Shown here one piece after another: positions 16,756 through 25,932 of a stretch of 64,000 bases of DNA. Source of the DNA: Nitrososphaerota archaeon (lineage in GTDB: Archaea; Thermoproteota; Nitrososphaeria; Nitrososphaerales; Gagatemarchaeaceae). The translations under genes were made by a program, and so were the position numbers. The stretch is taken from positions 62,001 to 126,000 of the forward strand of contig JAPCJP010000001.1 in NCBI GenBank assembly GCA_027886885.1, given 5' to 3'. The notes under the pieces are model-generated. The model had not been told where the DNA came from. It saw only the letters and a list, made by a program, of their open reading frames with translations, and made no database searches. Every line of letters starts with the position of its first letter. Positions within the stretch are counted from its first letter, which is position 1.

Positions 16756-17677
16756 GCTTACGGCGGTTCTGCTGGGCGCAGTTCTGGTCTTCGTCTTCGG
16801 TTGGAACAACAGCGCGTTCCTCATCGGGAACGGTAGAGGCTCCGGCGCGCTCACTGTCAGAGAGGCGCTACTGGTGTCGTCGGTGGGGCTGATTCTTGGA
16901 GTGGTCTTCGAAGGCTCGAGCATGTCGAAGAGCCTCGCGGGAAGCCTGACTCCTACTGCCACAGACCAAGTAGTCATCATCGCTCTAGCCGTCTCGCTCG
17001 TCCTCACTGTCGCCCTGACCCTCGTCAAACTTCCGGTGTCCTTCAGTATGGTCCTTGTGGGCGCATTCTGCGGCGCAGTTATCGCCAATAATCTGCCGCT
17101 GAATCTCGGAAGAGTCGAGGAGGTTGTCGGGTTCTGGGCCGTTGCTCCCCTGGCCACCGCTCTCCTTGCCTTTCTGATAATGAGGCTCATAGTCCGGTCT
17201 GTCTCGGGGTTGAGCCTGATAGCTCTCGACGGCGTGAGCAGGTACGCGGTGATACTGACCTCCTTCGCGGTAGCTTACGTGCTTGGCGCGAACAACATTG
17301 GTCTCATCTACGGGACCGTTGTCAACGGCGGAAGCTCCTCGGACTCGACTGCCATCCTGTTCACCCTGGTCGCCATAGCGGGGATGGTCGCCCTTGGCAC
17401 CGGAGGGGTATCGGGCACCATAGGGGACAGGCTGCTGGTGCTCAGCCCTCTGGCTGTCGTCTCCACCTTCTTGGCGAGCGCGGCCCTTTTGTGGTTGGGA
17501 ACGGACCTGGAAATACCCATCTCTCTGACGCAATGCCTCATCGGGGGCATGTTCGGGGCGGCTCTCTCGAAGCAGGACTCCGGCGTGAACACGAGATTGG
17601 CCGCCGAGAATGTGGCGAGTTGGCTGGTGGCCCCAGCCTCTGCGCTGGTACTCGCCTTTGTCCTTGTACGCCTCTAA
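16748..17677 (+). CDS. pit: Inorganic phosphate transporter, PiT/Pho4 family
   Basis: The 309-residue integral membrane protein has about nine to ten hydrophobic helices. It contains the two Pho4 signature blocks as inverted repeats: FGWNNSAFLIGNGRGSGAL near the N-terminus (about 18-36) and GANNIGLIYGTVVNG in the second half (about 182-196). It should import phosphate with a cation. It is coupled to the upstream DUF47 gene. Its TAA shares CTAA with the stop of convergent tyrA. Confidence 0.88.
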   Translation: MAELTAVLLGAVLVFVFGWNNSAFLIGNGRGSGALTVREALLVSSVGLILGVVFEGSSMSKSLAGSLTPTATDQVVIIALAVSLVLTVALTLVKLPVSFSMVLVGAFCGAVIANNLPLNLGRVEEVVGFWAVAPLATALLAFLIMRLIVRSVSGLSLIALDGVSRYAVILTSFAVAYVLGANNIGLIYGTVVNGGSSSDSTAILFTLVAIAGMVALGTGGVSGTIGDRLLVLSPLAVVSTFLASAALLWLGTDLEIPISLTQCLIGGMFGAALSKQDSGVNTRLAAENVASWLVAPASALVLAFVLVRL

Positions 17678-18525
17678 CGGCTCTGTTTCGCTTCGAACGC
17701 TTCGTAGATGTTCTCCAGCGCGGTCTTGGAGTCCTGGGCATACTCCGCTGAGAGGCGGGCGAAGTAGGCCTCGAAGCCTTTCTTGTCCTTTCTCTTCAAG
17801 AAGGTCTTCAGCCGTTCGAGCTGGTCGACCAGGTCTCCCGCGAACTTGGCGGAGTAGTCGTTCTCGAGCTGGATGTAGGAGTACAGGGATGGGTCTTGAT
17901 TGAGAACCCCCTCAGCGAGGCTCATCTGGACCGCGGAGGTCGGCGACTCGAGGGCTCTGAACTCTTCCGGGGTCATGTATTTCGCCACGGTCGCGGCGTA
18001 CGCGATGTTCAGGAGATGGGTCATGGACAGTATGATCCCCATCGCTCTGTCGTGCTCTCGTTCCCCGATGGGAATGAGGGTAGCGTCTGGGAAGAGCTCT
18101 TCGGCAAAATTCAAGGCCGCCTTCCCCCTCTCTACGACGCAGATCTTCATCCCAGTGGAAGCCGACAGGGATGGGCCGAAGAGCGGGTGCAGTGACACTA
18201 GGGATGCGCCCGTCTTTCTGACAATCGGTCTGAGCTCCCCCAGGATCTTCCCCTTGATGGATGAAATCTCGATGAGATGGACCCCTTTGTGAAGTTGGGG
18301 GGCTATCTCCCTCACCGTCTTCACGGTGATGGCGATTGGAACTGCCACGAGCACCACCTGAGCGCCTTCCACGGCCTTGGCATTCGAATCCGCGCTTGTG
18401 AAGCCGGAATCGGAGAAGTTGAGCTTTCTCGTGTCGAAACCGGTCACCTCGTGCCCGTGCGAAAGGAAGTACTCCGTGAAGAACCTCCCCATCCCCCCGG
18501 AGGCGCCGAGGACCGCGACCCTCAA
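17674..18525 (-). CDS. tyrA: Prephenate dehydrogenase
   Basis: The protein has 283 residues if it starts at TTG 18525, which overlaps the stop of the upstream fusion gene (TTGA). It oxidatively decarboxylates prephenate (or arogenate) toward tyrosine. The Rossmann motif LRVAVLGASGGMGRFF is at the very N-terminus. The dehydrogenase domain has EISSIKG, LVSLHPLFGPS and a helical C-terminal dimerisation part. It lacks a fused chorismate mutase, which is instead on the neighbouring aminotransferase. It is the last gene of the eleven-gene aro cluster and converges on the phosphate transporter. Confidence 0.9.
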   Translation of the reverse strand: MRVAVLGASGGMGRFFTEYFLSHGHEVTGFDTRKLNFSDSGFTSADSNAKAVEGAQVVLVAVPIAITVKTVREIAPQLHKGVHLIEISSIKGKILGELRPIVRKTGASLVSLHPLFGPSLSASTGMKICVVERGKAALNFAEELFPDATLIPIGEREHDRAMGIILSMTHLLNIAYAATVAKYMTPEEFRALESPTSAVQMSLAEGVLNQDPSLYSYIQLENDYSAKFAGDLVDQLERLKTFLKRKDKKGFEAYFARLSAEYAQDSKTALENIYEAFEAKQSR

Positions 18526-19919
18526 CCTACTAGTTCTCCTATCTTCCTGATACCCTCGACTATGGTCTCGTCGGAGTTCCCGAGGGATATCCTGAAACAC
18601 CTGGGATAGTTACCAAACCCAGTGCCGGGCGCGATGCTCACGCCCTTCTCCTCCAGGAGCTTCATCGCGAAGGCCGAGGAGTCGAAATCCGGCTTCCTTG
18701 CCTGTGGGAAGAAGTACATGGCTCCGTCAGGTTTGGCATACTCGAGCCCCCCTATCTTATCGAACTCCCGGGCCGCGAGGTCGATCCGGTCCTTCATCCT
18801 CCGTGCGTTGTCGTGTACTTCTGCGTCGGAGTCCAACGCCTTGATCGCTCCGTACTGGATGAATTCCGGCACTGACGTCATCACCAGGGATTGGATCTTC
18901 ATCATCTTCGTAATCAGTTCCTCTGACGAGACAGAGTAGCCGACCCTGAACCCGGTCATCGCCCAAGTCTTCGAGAATGAGGCGGTAAGTATGAACCTGT
19001 CTGCTCCCCCTTGTAGGATAGTCGGGCAAGGAGTGTAGGAGTAGTCTCCGTATATCTCGTCGCTGATGACCGTGAGCTTTGCGTCGTTCGCGACCCCGAG
19101 GATCTCTTTGAACTTCGCCGGCGCGATTATCTTCCCCGTCGGGTTCGCGGGATAGCTGAGGATGATCGCCCTGGTGTTGGGCCTTATGGCAGCCTTCACA
19201 GCCTCCACCGACGGTTCCCAGCCCTCTTCCATGGTCGTAGGGACGGTAGCCGCCCTCCCGCCTATCTGTTGAAGGATCTCCTTGTAGGCTGGCCAGTTCG
19301 GTTCGACGATAATCGCGCCTTCGCCCTCCTTGACCACGGTGGAAAGCGCCATGAATATGCCAAACCTCCCGCCCGGGGTCGACATGACCTGGCCTTCGGT
19401 TGTTGAGTAGTTGTACCTCCTTTCCAGATACTTTCTCAGGGCGGTGACCAGTTCGGGGACCCCTCTTGTCTGGGTGTAGTGGGTCTTGAATCCGTATAGA
19501 GCGTCGGAGCACGCCTTTACCACGGCCTCAGGCGGGCGAAAGTCCGGCTCCCCGACGTCCAGCCGCACCAGCTTCCTTCCCGCTGCCTGTAGCTGCGCCG
19601 CCTTGGCCGCCATCATCATCGGCGTGATGAGCTGGGGCTGTTTGCCCTGGAGGCCCTGCACGCGTTTCCCCTCAGACAGCAGGACGCTCAACACCTTCAG
19701 GCCGACCTGCCTGTCGACTCCCTCGCGGTCGCACTCCTCGACCACCTCCTTGACCAGAGCTTCTTCGACCTTCGGGTCCTCAATGGGGAAGGACGCCCGG
19801 CGCTTCACATCTCCAACCTTCCTTGCGAGGTCGTTCCTCGTGGCAATGAGGTGAACTATCTTCCCGGTGGTCTTCGCAATCTCCTGCCTGAGGTCGCGGA
19901 GCTCCTCTTCCGAAGCCAT
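18522..19919 (-). CDS. Chorismate mutase (AroQ)-class I aminotransferase fusion
   Basis: This is a 465-residue two-domain protein. Residues 1-85 form an AroQ-type helical chorismate mutase: ELRDLRQEIAKTTGKIVHLIATRNDLARKVGDVKR, then a second helix pair. From about residue 95 it is a class I PLP aminotransferase with LDVGEPDFRPP, HYTQTRGVPEL, ANPTGKI, DEIYGDYSY and the PLP Lys317 in SFSKTWAMTGFRVGYS. It could make prephenate from chorismate and transaminate it or its product (aspartate/prephenate or aromatic aminotransferase). It sits between aroC and tyrA, exactly where both activities are needed. CM fusions with TyrA or PheA are well known; fusion with an aminotransferase is much less so. The fusion is continuous in one frame. 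Confidence 0.9.
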   Translation of the reverse strand: MASEEELRDLRQEIAKTTGKIVHLIATRNDLARKVGDVKRRASFPIEDPKVEEALVKEVVEECDREGVDRQVGLKVLSVLLSEGKRVQGLQGKQPQLITPMMMAAKAAQLQAAGRKLVRLDVGEPDFRPPEAVVKACSDALYGFKTHYTQTRGVPELVTALRKYLERRYNYSTTEGQVMSTPGGRFGIFMALSTVVKEGEGAIIVEPNWPAYKEILQQIGGRAATVPTTMEEGWEPSVEAVKAAIRPNTRAIILSYPANPTGKIIAPAKFKEILGVANDAKLTVISDEIYGDYSYTPCPTILQGGADRFILTASFSKTWAMTGFRVGYSVSSEELITKMMKIQSLVMTSVPEFIQYGAIKALDSDAEVHDNARRMKDRIDLAAREFDKIGGLEYAKPDGAMYFFPQARKPDFDSSAFAMKLLEEKGVSIAPGTGFGNYPRCFRISLGNSDETIVEGIRKIGELVG

Positions 19920-19925
19920 CTTGTC

Positions 19926-21032
19926 TCAGTCCAGTGCTTTGAGCACCGGTGGGATAAACCCACCCCGCATCGCGTGGTCTGCGAGGACCAGCGCGGTCAC
20001 GCTCTCGACCACCGGGACCGCCCTAGGAACGACGGTCGGGTCGTGCCTGCCAGGCACCACCAGGTCCACTTCCTCCTTCTTGGAGGTGTCAATGGTCCTC
20101 TGCTTGGCGGCGATCGAAGAGGCGGGCTTGAACGCGATCCTGTAGGTGAGGGGCATCCCGTTTGAGAGCCCGCCCAGTATCCCGCCGGCGTTGTTGGTCT
20201 CTGACGTGATCTTGCCGTCCTTCATCCGGTAGAGGTCGTTGTTCTGGGTCCCGGTCTTCGTCACAGAGGCGAACCCGGACCCGAAGTCGACCCCCTTGAC
20301 GGCTGGGATGGAAAGGGCTATCCTGGCGAGGTCGGAGTCGAGCGAACCGAAGACCGGCTCGCCAAGACCGACCGGTAGGTTGAGGGCCACGCATTCTACC
20401 ACGCCTCCGAGGCTGTCGCCCTTCCCCCTCATCTCGATGACCTTCTTCTTCATCTCCTCGGCCGTCTTGGGGTCAGGGCTCCTCACCTCGTTGGCGTACC
20501 TGTTCTTTCTGGCGTCATCCAGTGTGAACCCCTCTGACCGCAGCCCTCCCAGTTCCAGGGTGTATGCGATTATCTCTATGCCGAGCTGCTCTTTGAGGAG
20601 CTTCTTGGCGACGGCACCTCCCATGACGAAGGTGGCCGTTATCCTTCCAGAGAACCTACCCCCTCCGCGGTAGTCGTTGAACCCTCCGTACTTTGTGGTC
20701 GCGGTTAGGTCAGCGTGCCCCGGCCTCGGAGTGTTGAGTATCGCCTCGTAGGCTCTGGAATCCTGGTCCTGGTTCCGTATCATCATGGCCAATGGAGCTC
20801 CGGTCGTGCGACCTCTGAAGGTGCCGCTCAGAATCTCGACCACATCCCCCTCCTTCCGCTGGGTCGTCACTATGGACTGACCGGGTTTCCTCAGGTCGAG
20901 GTCGGTCTGGATGTCTGACTCCGAGAGTTCCAGCCCCGCGGGGCAGCCGTCGACGACCGCGCCGATCGCCTTGCCGTGGCTCTCGCCGAAGCTGACGAGG
21001 ACAAACCTTTCTCCCACGATGTTCCCGGTCAT
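19926..21032 (-). CDS. aroC: Chorismate synthase
   Basis: The 368-residue FMN-dependent enzyme makes chorismate from EPSP. It begins with GERFVLVSFGESHGKAIGAVVDGCPAG, and contains RPGHADLTATTKYG, GGRFSGR, the GGILGGLSNGMPL block and the C-terminal RHDPTVVPRAVPVVESV. The length is normal. It starts at ATG 21032, 3 bp after the aroA stop, and leads into the CM-aminotransferase gene. Confidence 0.97.
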   Translation of the reverse strand: MTGNIVGERFVLVSFGESHGKAIGAVVDGCPAGLELSESDIQTDLDLRKPGQSIVTTQRKEGDVVEILSGTFRGRTTGAPLAMMIRNQDQDSRAYEAILNTPRPGHADLTATTKYGGFNDYRGGGRFSGRITATFVMGGAVAKKLLKEQLGIEIIAYTLELGGLRSEGFTLDDARKNRYANEVRSPDPKTAEEMKKKVIEMRGKGDSLGGVVECVALNLPVGLGEPVFGSLDSDLARIALSIPAVKGVDFGSGFASVTKTGTQNNDLYRMKDGKITSETNNAGGILGGLSNGMPLTYRIAFKPASSIAAKQRTIDTSKKEEVDLVVPGRHDPTVVPRAVPVVESVTALVLADHAMRGGFIPPVLKALD

Positions 21033-21035
21033 GTT

Positions 21036-22379
21036 CTAACTAGCTCCCTCTCCCTGCCTGCGTACGTTCGCCCCTAGCCTTTGAATGTCTTCCAAGAAGG
21101 AGGGATACGAGACGTCGAGGCTTTCCTCGCCGACTATGGGGGTGCCTCCAGCGATGAGCATCGATGCGAGCGAGAAGGACATGAACATCCTGTGGTCATC
21201 GTGGGCGTCGAGGAGCGCAGGCCTCAGCTCCCGCACCGGTTCTATCTTCATCCCGTCCGGCCTCTCCTCTATCTTGGCTCCAAGCTTCGACAGCTCCTTC
21301 GCTACGATTGCGATCCTGTCCGTCTCCTTGAATCGCGCGTGGGCGGTGCCGACGATCTCGACGGCCTCCTTGCACCGCAGCGCCAGGGCGGCGACGACCG
21401 GAAGAAGGTCCGGTGTATCTCCAAGGTTGAACCTCCCGCCCGTAAGCTCACGCCCGTCTGACTCGACCACTATGGACCTTGCCCCCTCGCTGATCTTCGC
21501 TCCCATCCCCCTCACTATTTCCAGGATTGCCGAGTCGCCCTGGGGGAGCTCCGGGTTCAGGTTCACGAGCTCCACCCTCCCGCCTAGCATGGCCACCGCG
21601 GCCACGATGAAGGAGGCTGAGCTGAAGTCCGCAGGGACCGAGAAGCTGAGGGGCTTGTATCTCTGTCCCGCTTGGACCTTGAACAGGGAGTATCCCTCTC
21701 TCTCCACCTTCACTCCGAACGCTTTGGAGAGCCACAGGGTCGCTTCGATGTAGGGCCTGGAGACCGCGTCGGCGACGTGCAGAGTCGTGTCGTGTTTGGC
21801 GAGGGGAGTGGAGATGAGGAGCGAGGAGACGAACTGAGAAGAGACGTCGCCCCTTATCGTCGCCTCTCCGCCGTTGATGCCGCCGGCTCTCACGACGATG
21901 GGCGCGCACCCGTTCATCCTGGTCGACCATGCCTCGATTCCCAGCTCCTTCAGGGTGTCCAGGAGCGGCTGCATGGGCCGTCGCCTGATGCTCGAATCCC
22001 CGCTCAACACCGTGTAACCGCTTGGGGCCGAAGCGAAGACCGAGGTCATGAACCTAAGAGTCGTACCCGAGTTCTCCACGTTCACGACGTCGTCGGGGGT
22101 CTTCGGGGAGGTCCCCGCTATCCTGAGGGTAAGGTCCCTCTCGTCTATGGTCGCTCCCATGGCCCTGCAGGCTGCTATGGTCGCGTTCGTGTCCCGGGAC
22201 AAGAGGACGTTGGAGATGGTCGATTCCCCGTCGGCCAGGCTGGCCATGAGCGCTGCCCGGTGGGAATAGCTCTTGCTCGGAGGGACGCTGACCGTTCCGG
22301 CTAGCCTCCCGCCCTCTGGCATCGACACCGTCGTAGCAGAAGCATGTAGCGCACTAGTCAAGAGAGAGTATCCTCCCAT
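21036..22379 (-). CDS. aroA: 3-phosphoshikimate 1-carboxyvinyltransferase (EPSP synthase)
   Basis: The enzyme (447 residues in the longest form) transfers enolpyruvate from PEP to shikimate 3-phosphate. Motifs include VPPSKSYSHRAALMASLADG, NSGTTLRFM, SVPADFSSASF, DTPDLLPVVAALA, ARFKETDRIA and DAHDDHRMFMSF. ATG 22379 overlaps the end of the shikimate kinase gene by 26 nt. An internal ATG at 22322 gives a start just before the conserved domain (MPEGGRLAGT), 31 nt after the kinase stop. I cannot decide between them from sequence. Confidence 0.96.
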   Translation of the reverse strand: MGGYSLLTSALHASATTVSMPEGGRLAGTVSVPPSKSYSHRAALMASLADGESTISNVLLSRDTNATIAACRAMGATIDERDLTLRIAGTSPKTPDDVVNVENSGTTLRFMTSVFASAPSGYTVLSGDSSIRRRPMQPLLDTLKELGIEAWSTRMNGCAPIVVRAGGINGGEATIRGDVSSQFVSSLLISTPLAKHDTTLHVADAVSRPYIEATLWLSKAFGVKVEREGYSLFKVQAGQRYKPLSFSVPADFSSASFIVAAVAMLGGRVELVNLNPELPQGDSAILEIVRGMGAKISEGARSIVVESDGRELTGGRFNLGDTPDLLPVVAALALRCKEAVEIVGTAHARFKETDRIAIVAKELSKLGAKIEERPDGMKIEPVRELRPALLDAHDDHRMFMSFSLASMLIAGGTPIVGEESLDVSYPSFLEDIQRLGANVRRQGEGAS

Positions 22380-23241
22380 GCTCGTTGTTGGTCTCGGTCT
22401 CGATGACCTTGCTCCCGTCGGAAGCCCATGCCTCGGCGAGGCTCCTGAACTCTTTCTCCATGTTGGGCTCGAAGACCGCGGCGGTCGCCGGCCCGGTACC
22501 CGAGAGTGACGCGCCCAGTGCGCCGTGCTCTATGGCCTGTAGGGCGGCCAGGGGGTCATACCCGAGGAGCCCCGAGTACAGGGCTCCGTTGATGGTCATG
22601 GCCCTCCAGGGGTCTCCCTCCATGCTCATGCGGTAGGGGACCTCCATGACCTTCCCGAACATCTTCACCTCTTCCATTTTTGTCATGCTCCGCCTGCTCT
22701 GGGTCTCAGGGACCTTGATGAGCACCTTCAGCGTCTTCTTGAAGAGTTGGGAGCGTTCCACCTTCCTCCCCAGGTTGTCCACGAGGTTGAGGCCACCCAT
22801 GAGGCAAGATGCGGCATCGTCCATGGCTCCCGTTATGCTCGCTCCGCTGGCCAGCGAGGCCTCCACGCTGCAGTTCATTATCTTCCTAGGGTCGAAGGCC
22901 TTCTGTCCTATGGCCGCGAAAAGCGCGAGGGCGGTGGCGCAGGACGATGCCGAAGAGGTCTTGAGCCCCACTCCCAGCGGGACCACGGATTCCGTCCTGA
23001 TCTCGCCGCCGAACTGCTTCGGGTCCTTCCCGGCCGAGCGCATTACTACCTCGACCGTCTGGAGCGCGAGCCTGGGCTCGCTCTGCTTCTTCCCGTTGAT
23101 GAACACAACCCACTCGCCAGGTTTGTCGTACACCTCGACGGTCGCCTCGGTCTCGAGCTTGACGCTCGCCGTGACCCCCTTTCCCCCGGCGATGGCGTTG
23201 ACCACGGTGATCGCTCCAAAGACGGTGCCCTTGCCCTTCAT
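22354..23241 (-). CDS. aroK: Archaeal shikimate kinase, GHMP family
   Basis: This 295-residue GHMP kinase is unrelated to bacterial AroK. It phosphorylates shikimate. The ATP-binding signature is PLGVGLKTSSASSCATALAL (about residues 90-109), with the N-terminal VVNAIAGGKGVTA block and a C-terminal GASLSGTGPATAAVF motif. It is placed precisely between aroE and aroA, as in many archaeal aro operons. The ATG directly abuts the aroE stop. Confidence 0.95.
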   Translation of the reverse strand: MKGKGTVFGAITVVNAIAGGKGVTASVKLETEATVEVYDKPGEWVVFINGKKQSEPRLALQTVEVVMRSAGKDPKQFGGEIRTESVVPLGVGLKTSSASSCATALALFAAIGQKAFDPRKIMNCSVEASLASGASITGAMDDAASCLMGGLNLVDNLGRKVERSQLFKKTLKVLIKVPETQSRRSMTKMEEVKMFGKVMEVPYRMSMEGDPWRAMTINGALYSGLLGYDPLAALQAIEHGALGASLSGTGPATAAVFEPNMEKEFRSLAEAWASDGSKVIETETNNEHGRILSLD

Positions 23242-24093
23242 TCAAGCCTCCTCCAAAGAACGCAGCAGCGAACTATTCATTATCTCCACCGGCGCTTTGA
23301 CCCCCGTCCACTTCTCGAAGCCCGCTGTCCCCTGCCCGAGAAGCATCTCGTACCCATGGATGACTCGGCACCCCTTCTCTCTCGCCAATTTCAATAGCTC
23401 GGTCTCCCTCGGCCTGTACACTGCATCGAAGACTACCTCCGTCCCGTAGACAACCCGCTTCATCCCGTCGGCCAAAGGTACGTCCCCGGAGCCCATCGGG
23501 GTCGCGTTGAAGATCAGGTCGAAATCTCCCCCATTGCTACCCCTCTCCTCCGTCCCGAGGCTCCCGATCCTCCTGAGGTCGAACTGGAGGTCAGGGAAGG
23601 TCTGGGAGACCTGCTCGACGAAGGCCGCCCCCTTCTCGAGGCTCCTTATGGCCACCGTGACCCTCTTGCAACCGAACTGTGACATCGCTTCACAGAACGC
23701 TCTGGCAGCTCCACCGGCCCCCAGAAGAAGAGCGCGGCCGATTCCTGAATCGCCGAAGCGCTCCCTCAGGGGTGAGACGATGCCGGCGACATCCGTGTTG
23801 AATCCGAGCCATCTGCCCCCGGAGGGCTTGGTGACGTTGACGGCCCCAATCTTCTCCGAGATTGGGTCGAGCTCGTCCAACATCGGGATGACCTCCGACT
23901 TGAAGGGAATCGTGATGTTCATGCCGCTTGCGGTGCCCTTCAGCTCCACGAACCGCGCATCGAAATCCACGGGCTCCACGCTGAGCGCCTTGTATTCTGC
24001 GTCGATGCCAGCTGCCCTGAAAGCGGAGTTCATCATGTCGGGGGACGGGGACCGCGAGACGTTCCTTCCCAGCAGGAAGTAACTCTGGGTCAC
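23242..24093 (-). CDS. aroE: Shikimate dehydrogenase
   Basis: The 283-residue enzyme reduces 3-dehydroshikimate with NADPH. Substrate contacts are seen in NVSRSPSP (Ser residues near 15-17), Lys in NITIPFKSE (about residue 63), and Asn/Asp in GFNTDVAG. The Rossmann motif GAGGAARAFCEA and the C-terminal GYEMLLGQGTAGFEKWTG are typical. The start is GTG 24093, overlapping aroD in GTGA. Confidence 0.96.
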   Translation of the reverse strand: MTQSYFLLGRNVSRSPSPDMMNSAFRAAGIDAEYKALSVEPVDFDARFVELKGTASGMNITIPFKSEVIPMLDELDPISEKIGAVNVTKPSGGRWLGFNTDVAGIVSPLRERFGDSGIGRALLLGAGGAARAFCEAMSQFGCKRVTVAIRSLEKGAAFVEQVSQTFPDLQFDLRRIGSLGTEERGSNGGDFDLIFNATPMGSGDVPLADGMKRVVYGTEVVFDAVYRPRETELLKLAREKGCRVIHGYEMLLGQGTAGFEKWTGVKAPVEIMNSSLLRSLEEA

Positions 24094-24812
24094 GATTTCC
24101 GCGCCGCCTTGGCCAACAGCATCTTCTTGATCGCCTTCACCGTCACCACAGAGAGCTGCCCCGGTGCTACGGGCTCGCCCGGGAGGGAGGCGTACACCAC
24201 GGGACTCCCGAGCTGCAGCGAGAGGATGCGAGAAGCTGTCCCTTCCTGCCCCATGCAGAAAGCCACCAGATCCTTGGCGTCCTCCTGGTAGAGCATCAAT
24301 AGAGTCAGGTTGTCATCCGGGCTCTTCGCCATGGTCACTATCTTGGCGATGTCTCCCCTCTTCATCGCTTCCTTCCTTAAGCTGCTGAGGGTCTGGAAGT
24401 CGGGCGTGCCGCTGAAGTCGTGCCACGAGATGATCATCCTGTCGGGCCTGGAGGCGGCTGAGGTCAGGCGGCGGAACCATCCTAGGTTCGCCTTTACCGT
24501 AGCCAGCTCGACGTCGAAGTAGGCTGGGCTCAACTCCGCCGCGAGGCCGCTGATGAGCTTGAGCCTTTCCTCCTCGGTGCCCATGAACCCGCCTCCCTCC
24601 TCCTTGGACCTCACCGTGACGATGGACTTGGTCGCGAACCTCCCCAACCTCTTCTTTGCCTCGGCTGCAGAAGTTCTCTCCTCGAGCTTGTCCACCCTGA
24701 ACTCCACTATTTCGCTCCCCAGCGAGAACGCGACCTGCGCCTTCTTCACCATCTCCTCGCAGGTTGTCGCAGCCACCGCCGTGCAGATTTTCCCTAGCTG
24801 TCTTGCGGGCAT
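24090..24812 (-). CDS. aroD: 3-dehydroquinate dehydratase, type I
   Basis: The 240-residue type I enzyme uses a Schiff-base Lys. Visible motifs are EIVEFRVDKLEE (substrate Glu/Arg), the catalytic His in ISWHDFSGTP (about residue 130), and Lys in DIAKIVTMAKSPDD (about 156). It dehydrates 3-dehydroquinate made by AroB'. The 85-bp gap upstream of its ATG is the only sizeable gap inside the aro cluster; I see no clear TATA box in it. Confidence 0.95.
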   Translation of the reverse strand: MPARQLGKICTAVAATTCEEMVKKAQVAFSLGSEIVEFRVDKLEERTSAAEAKKRLGRFATKSIVTVRSKEEGGGFMGTEEERLKLISGLAAELSPAYFDVELATVKANLGWFRRLTSAASRPDRMIISWHDFSGTPDFQTLSSLRKEAMKRGDIAKIVTMAKSPDDNLTLLMLYQEDAKDLVAFCMGQEGTASRILSLQLGSPVVYASLPGEPVAPGQLSVVTVKAIKKMLLAKAARKS

Positions 24813-24897
24813 CTTCGCAACCCCGACCTAGGCTAGGCGCTCGGGAGAGTACGCAGCTGTTAGGTGTGAACGGGTGGTAATTGACCTGAAGCGGTGG

Positions 24898-25932
24898 TCA
24901 TCTCTCAAGGATGAACTCGTCGACCTCCCCACCGAAATGCCTGGCCTTGTTCTTGGTCATGTGGACCATGACCTCGTCCCCCGCCTTGAGGTCGGTCACC
25001 GAGACCGGGGTCCCGTCTGCGCGTATGAGCCTTATTGTCTCGGCCTTTTGGAGCATGGCCGTACCCTCCTCGCCGTCGGCCACCGCCTCCACCATCACCA
25101 GCGGCCTCCTCTCTATCTTCACCCTCCCGACCACCACCTCCCTTGACTTGCCGTCGTTGGTCACCGTCATGACCTTGTCAGAGGCTTTCAGTTCCGAAAG
25201 GTACCTTGTCTTCCCGGCCCCTCCCAGGATGTAGCTGTGAATCGCCCCTGCGTTGACCCTGAACTCCCTCGTCGGGATGTACTCCGAAGGCACCGTCTCG
25301 CTGTGCACCAGGAAGAAGAGGCTAGCTCTGCTACCTATCAGCAAGCCTTCGCCCACACTGAGCTGCGATGCCGTATCGATGCACGCCCTCTCCCCATTGC
25401 CGACGTCCACGACCTTGGTCACCTTGGCCTTTGTGAGCGCGAGGCGGTTCGGGCTTTTCAGCGAAGTGATGAGCTCCTTAGCCACCCCCAGCGACTCCGC
25501 CGGGATTACGATGCCGTCGACACCCTTCTCTAGTATGGAGAACGCCAGCTCGATGTCGTTCCTCTCTTTCATGTATGCGTAGATCTTCCTGTTCTTCCTG
25601 CGAAAGTCGGCGATCATGTTCTCCAGCGGGATTATCTTCCAGTTCGCGCACTGGACGACCACGAACGCGTGCCCATCCGCAGACGCCTCAACCGCCTTTT
25701 GCACGTCGCCAGCGCCGGCGACCCTGATCCACGCGGCGGTCTTCTCACTACCCTTCCCCTCTGACACCTCGATCCTGACCACGCCATTGGCCGGCTGCGG
25801 ACCCTCCGGGTAGCCGATCCGCGAGATGACCTTGTGTATCCCCGCCTCGCCCGCCTGCTTCAGGAGGGCGCCGAGGTCCTGGGAATCCGTAACGTCGAGT
25901 ACTATGTCCTTCTCATTCTCAGGAGGGGACAT
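24898..25932 (-). CDS. aroB': 3-dehydroquinate synthase II (AroB')
   Basis: This 344-residue archaeal enzyme oxidatively deaminates and cyclises 2-amino-3,7-dideoxy-heptulosonate to 3-dehydroquinate with NAD, replacing bacterial AroB. The family is recognised from DIELAFSILEKGVDGIVIP, KVTKVVDVGNGERACIDT, GEGLLIGSRASLFFLVHSE and the C-terminal RFRVNAGAIHSY-like block (here REFRVNAGAIHSYILG). ATG 25932 overlaps the aroA' gene by 14 nt, fitting their consecutive steps. Confidence 0.96.
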   Translation of the reverse strand: MSPPENEKDIVLDVTDSQDLGALLKQAGEAGIHKVISRIGYPEGPQPANGVVRIEVSEGKGSEKTAAWIRVAGAGDVQKAVEASADGHAFVVVQCANWKIIPLENMIADFRRKNRKIYAYMKERNDIELAFSILEKGVDGIVIPAESLGVAKELITSLKSPNRLALTKAKVTKVVDVGNGERACIDTASQLSVGEGLLIGSRASLFFLVHSETVPSEYIPTREFRVNAGAIHSYILGGAGKTRYLSELKASDKVMTVTNDGKSREVVVGRVKIERRPLVMVEAVADGEEGTAMLQKAETIRLIRADGTPVSVTDLKAGDEVMVHMTKNKARHFGGEVDEFILER

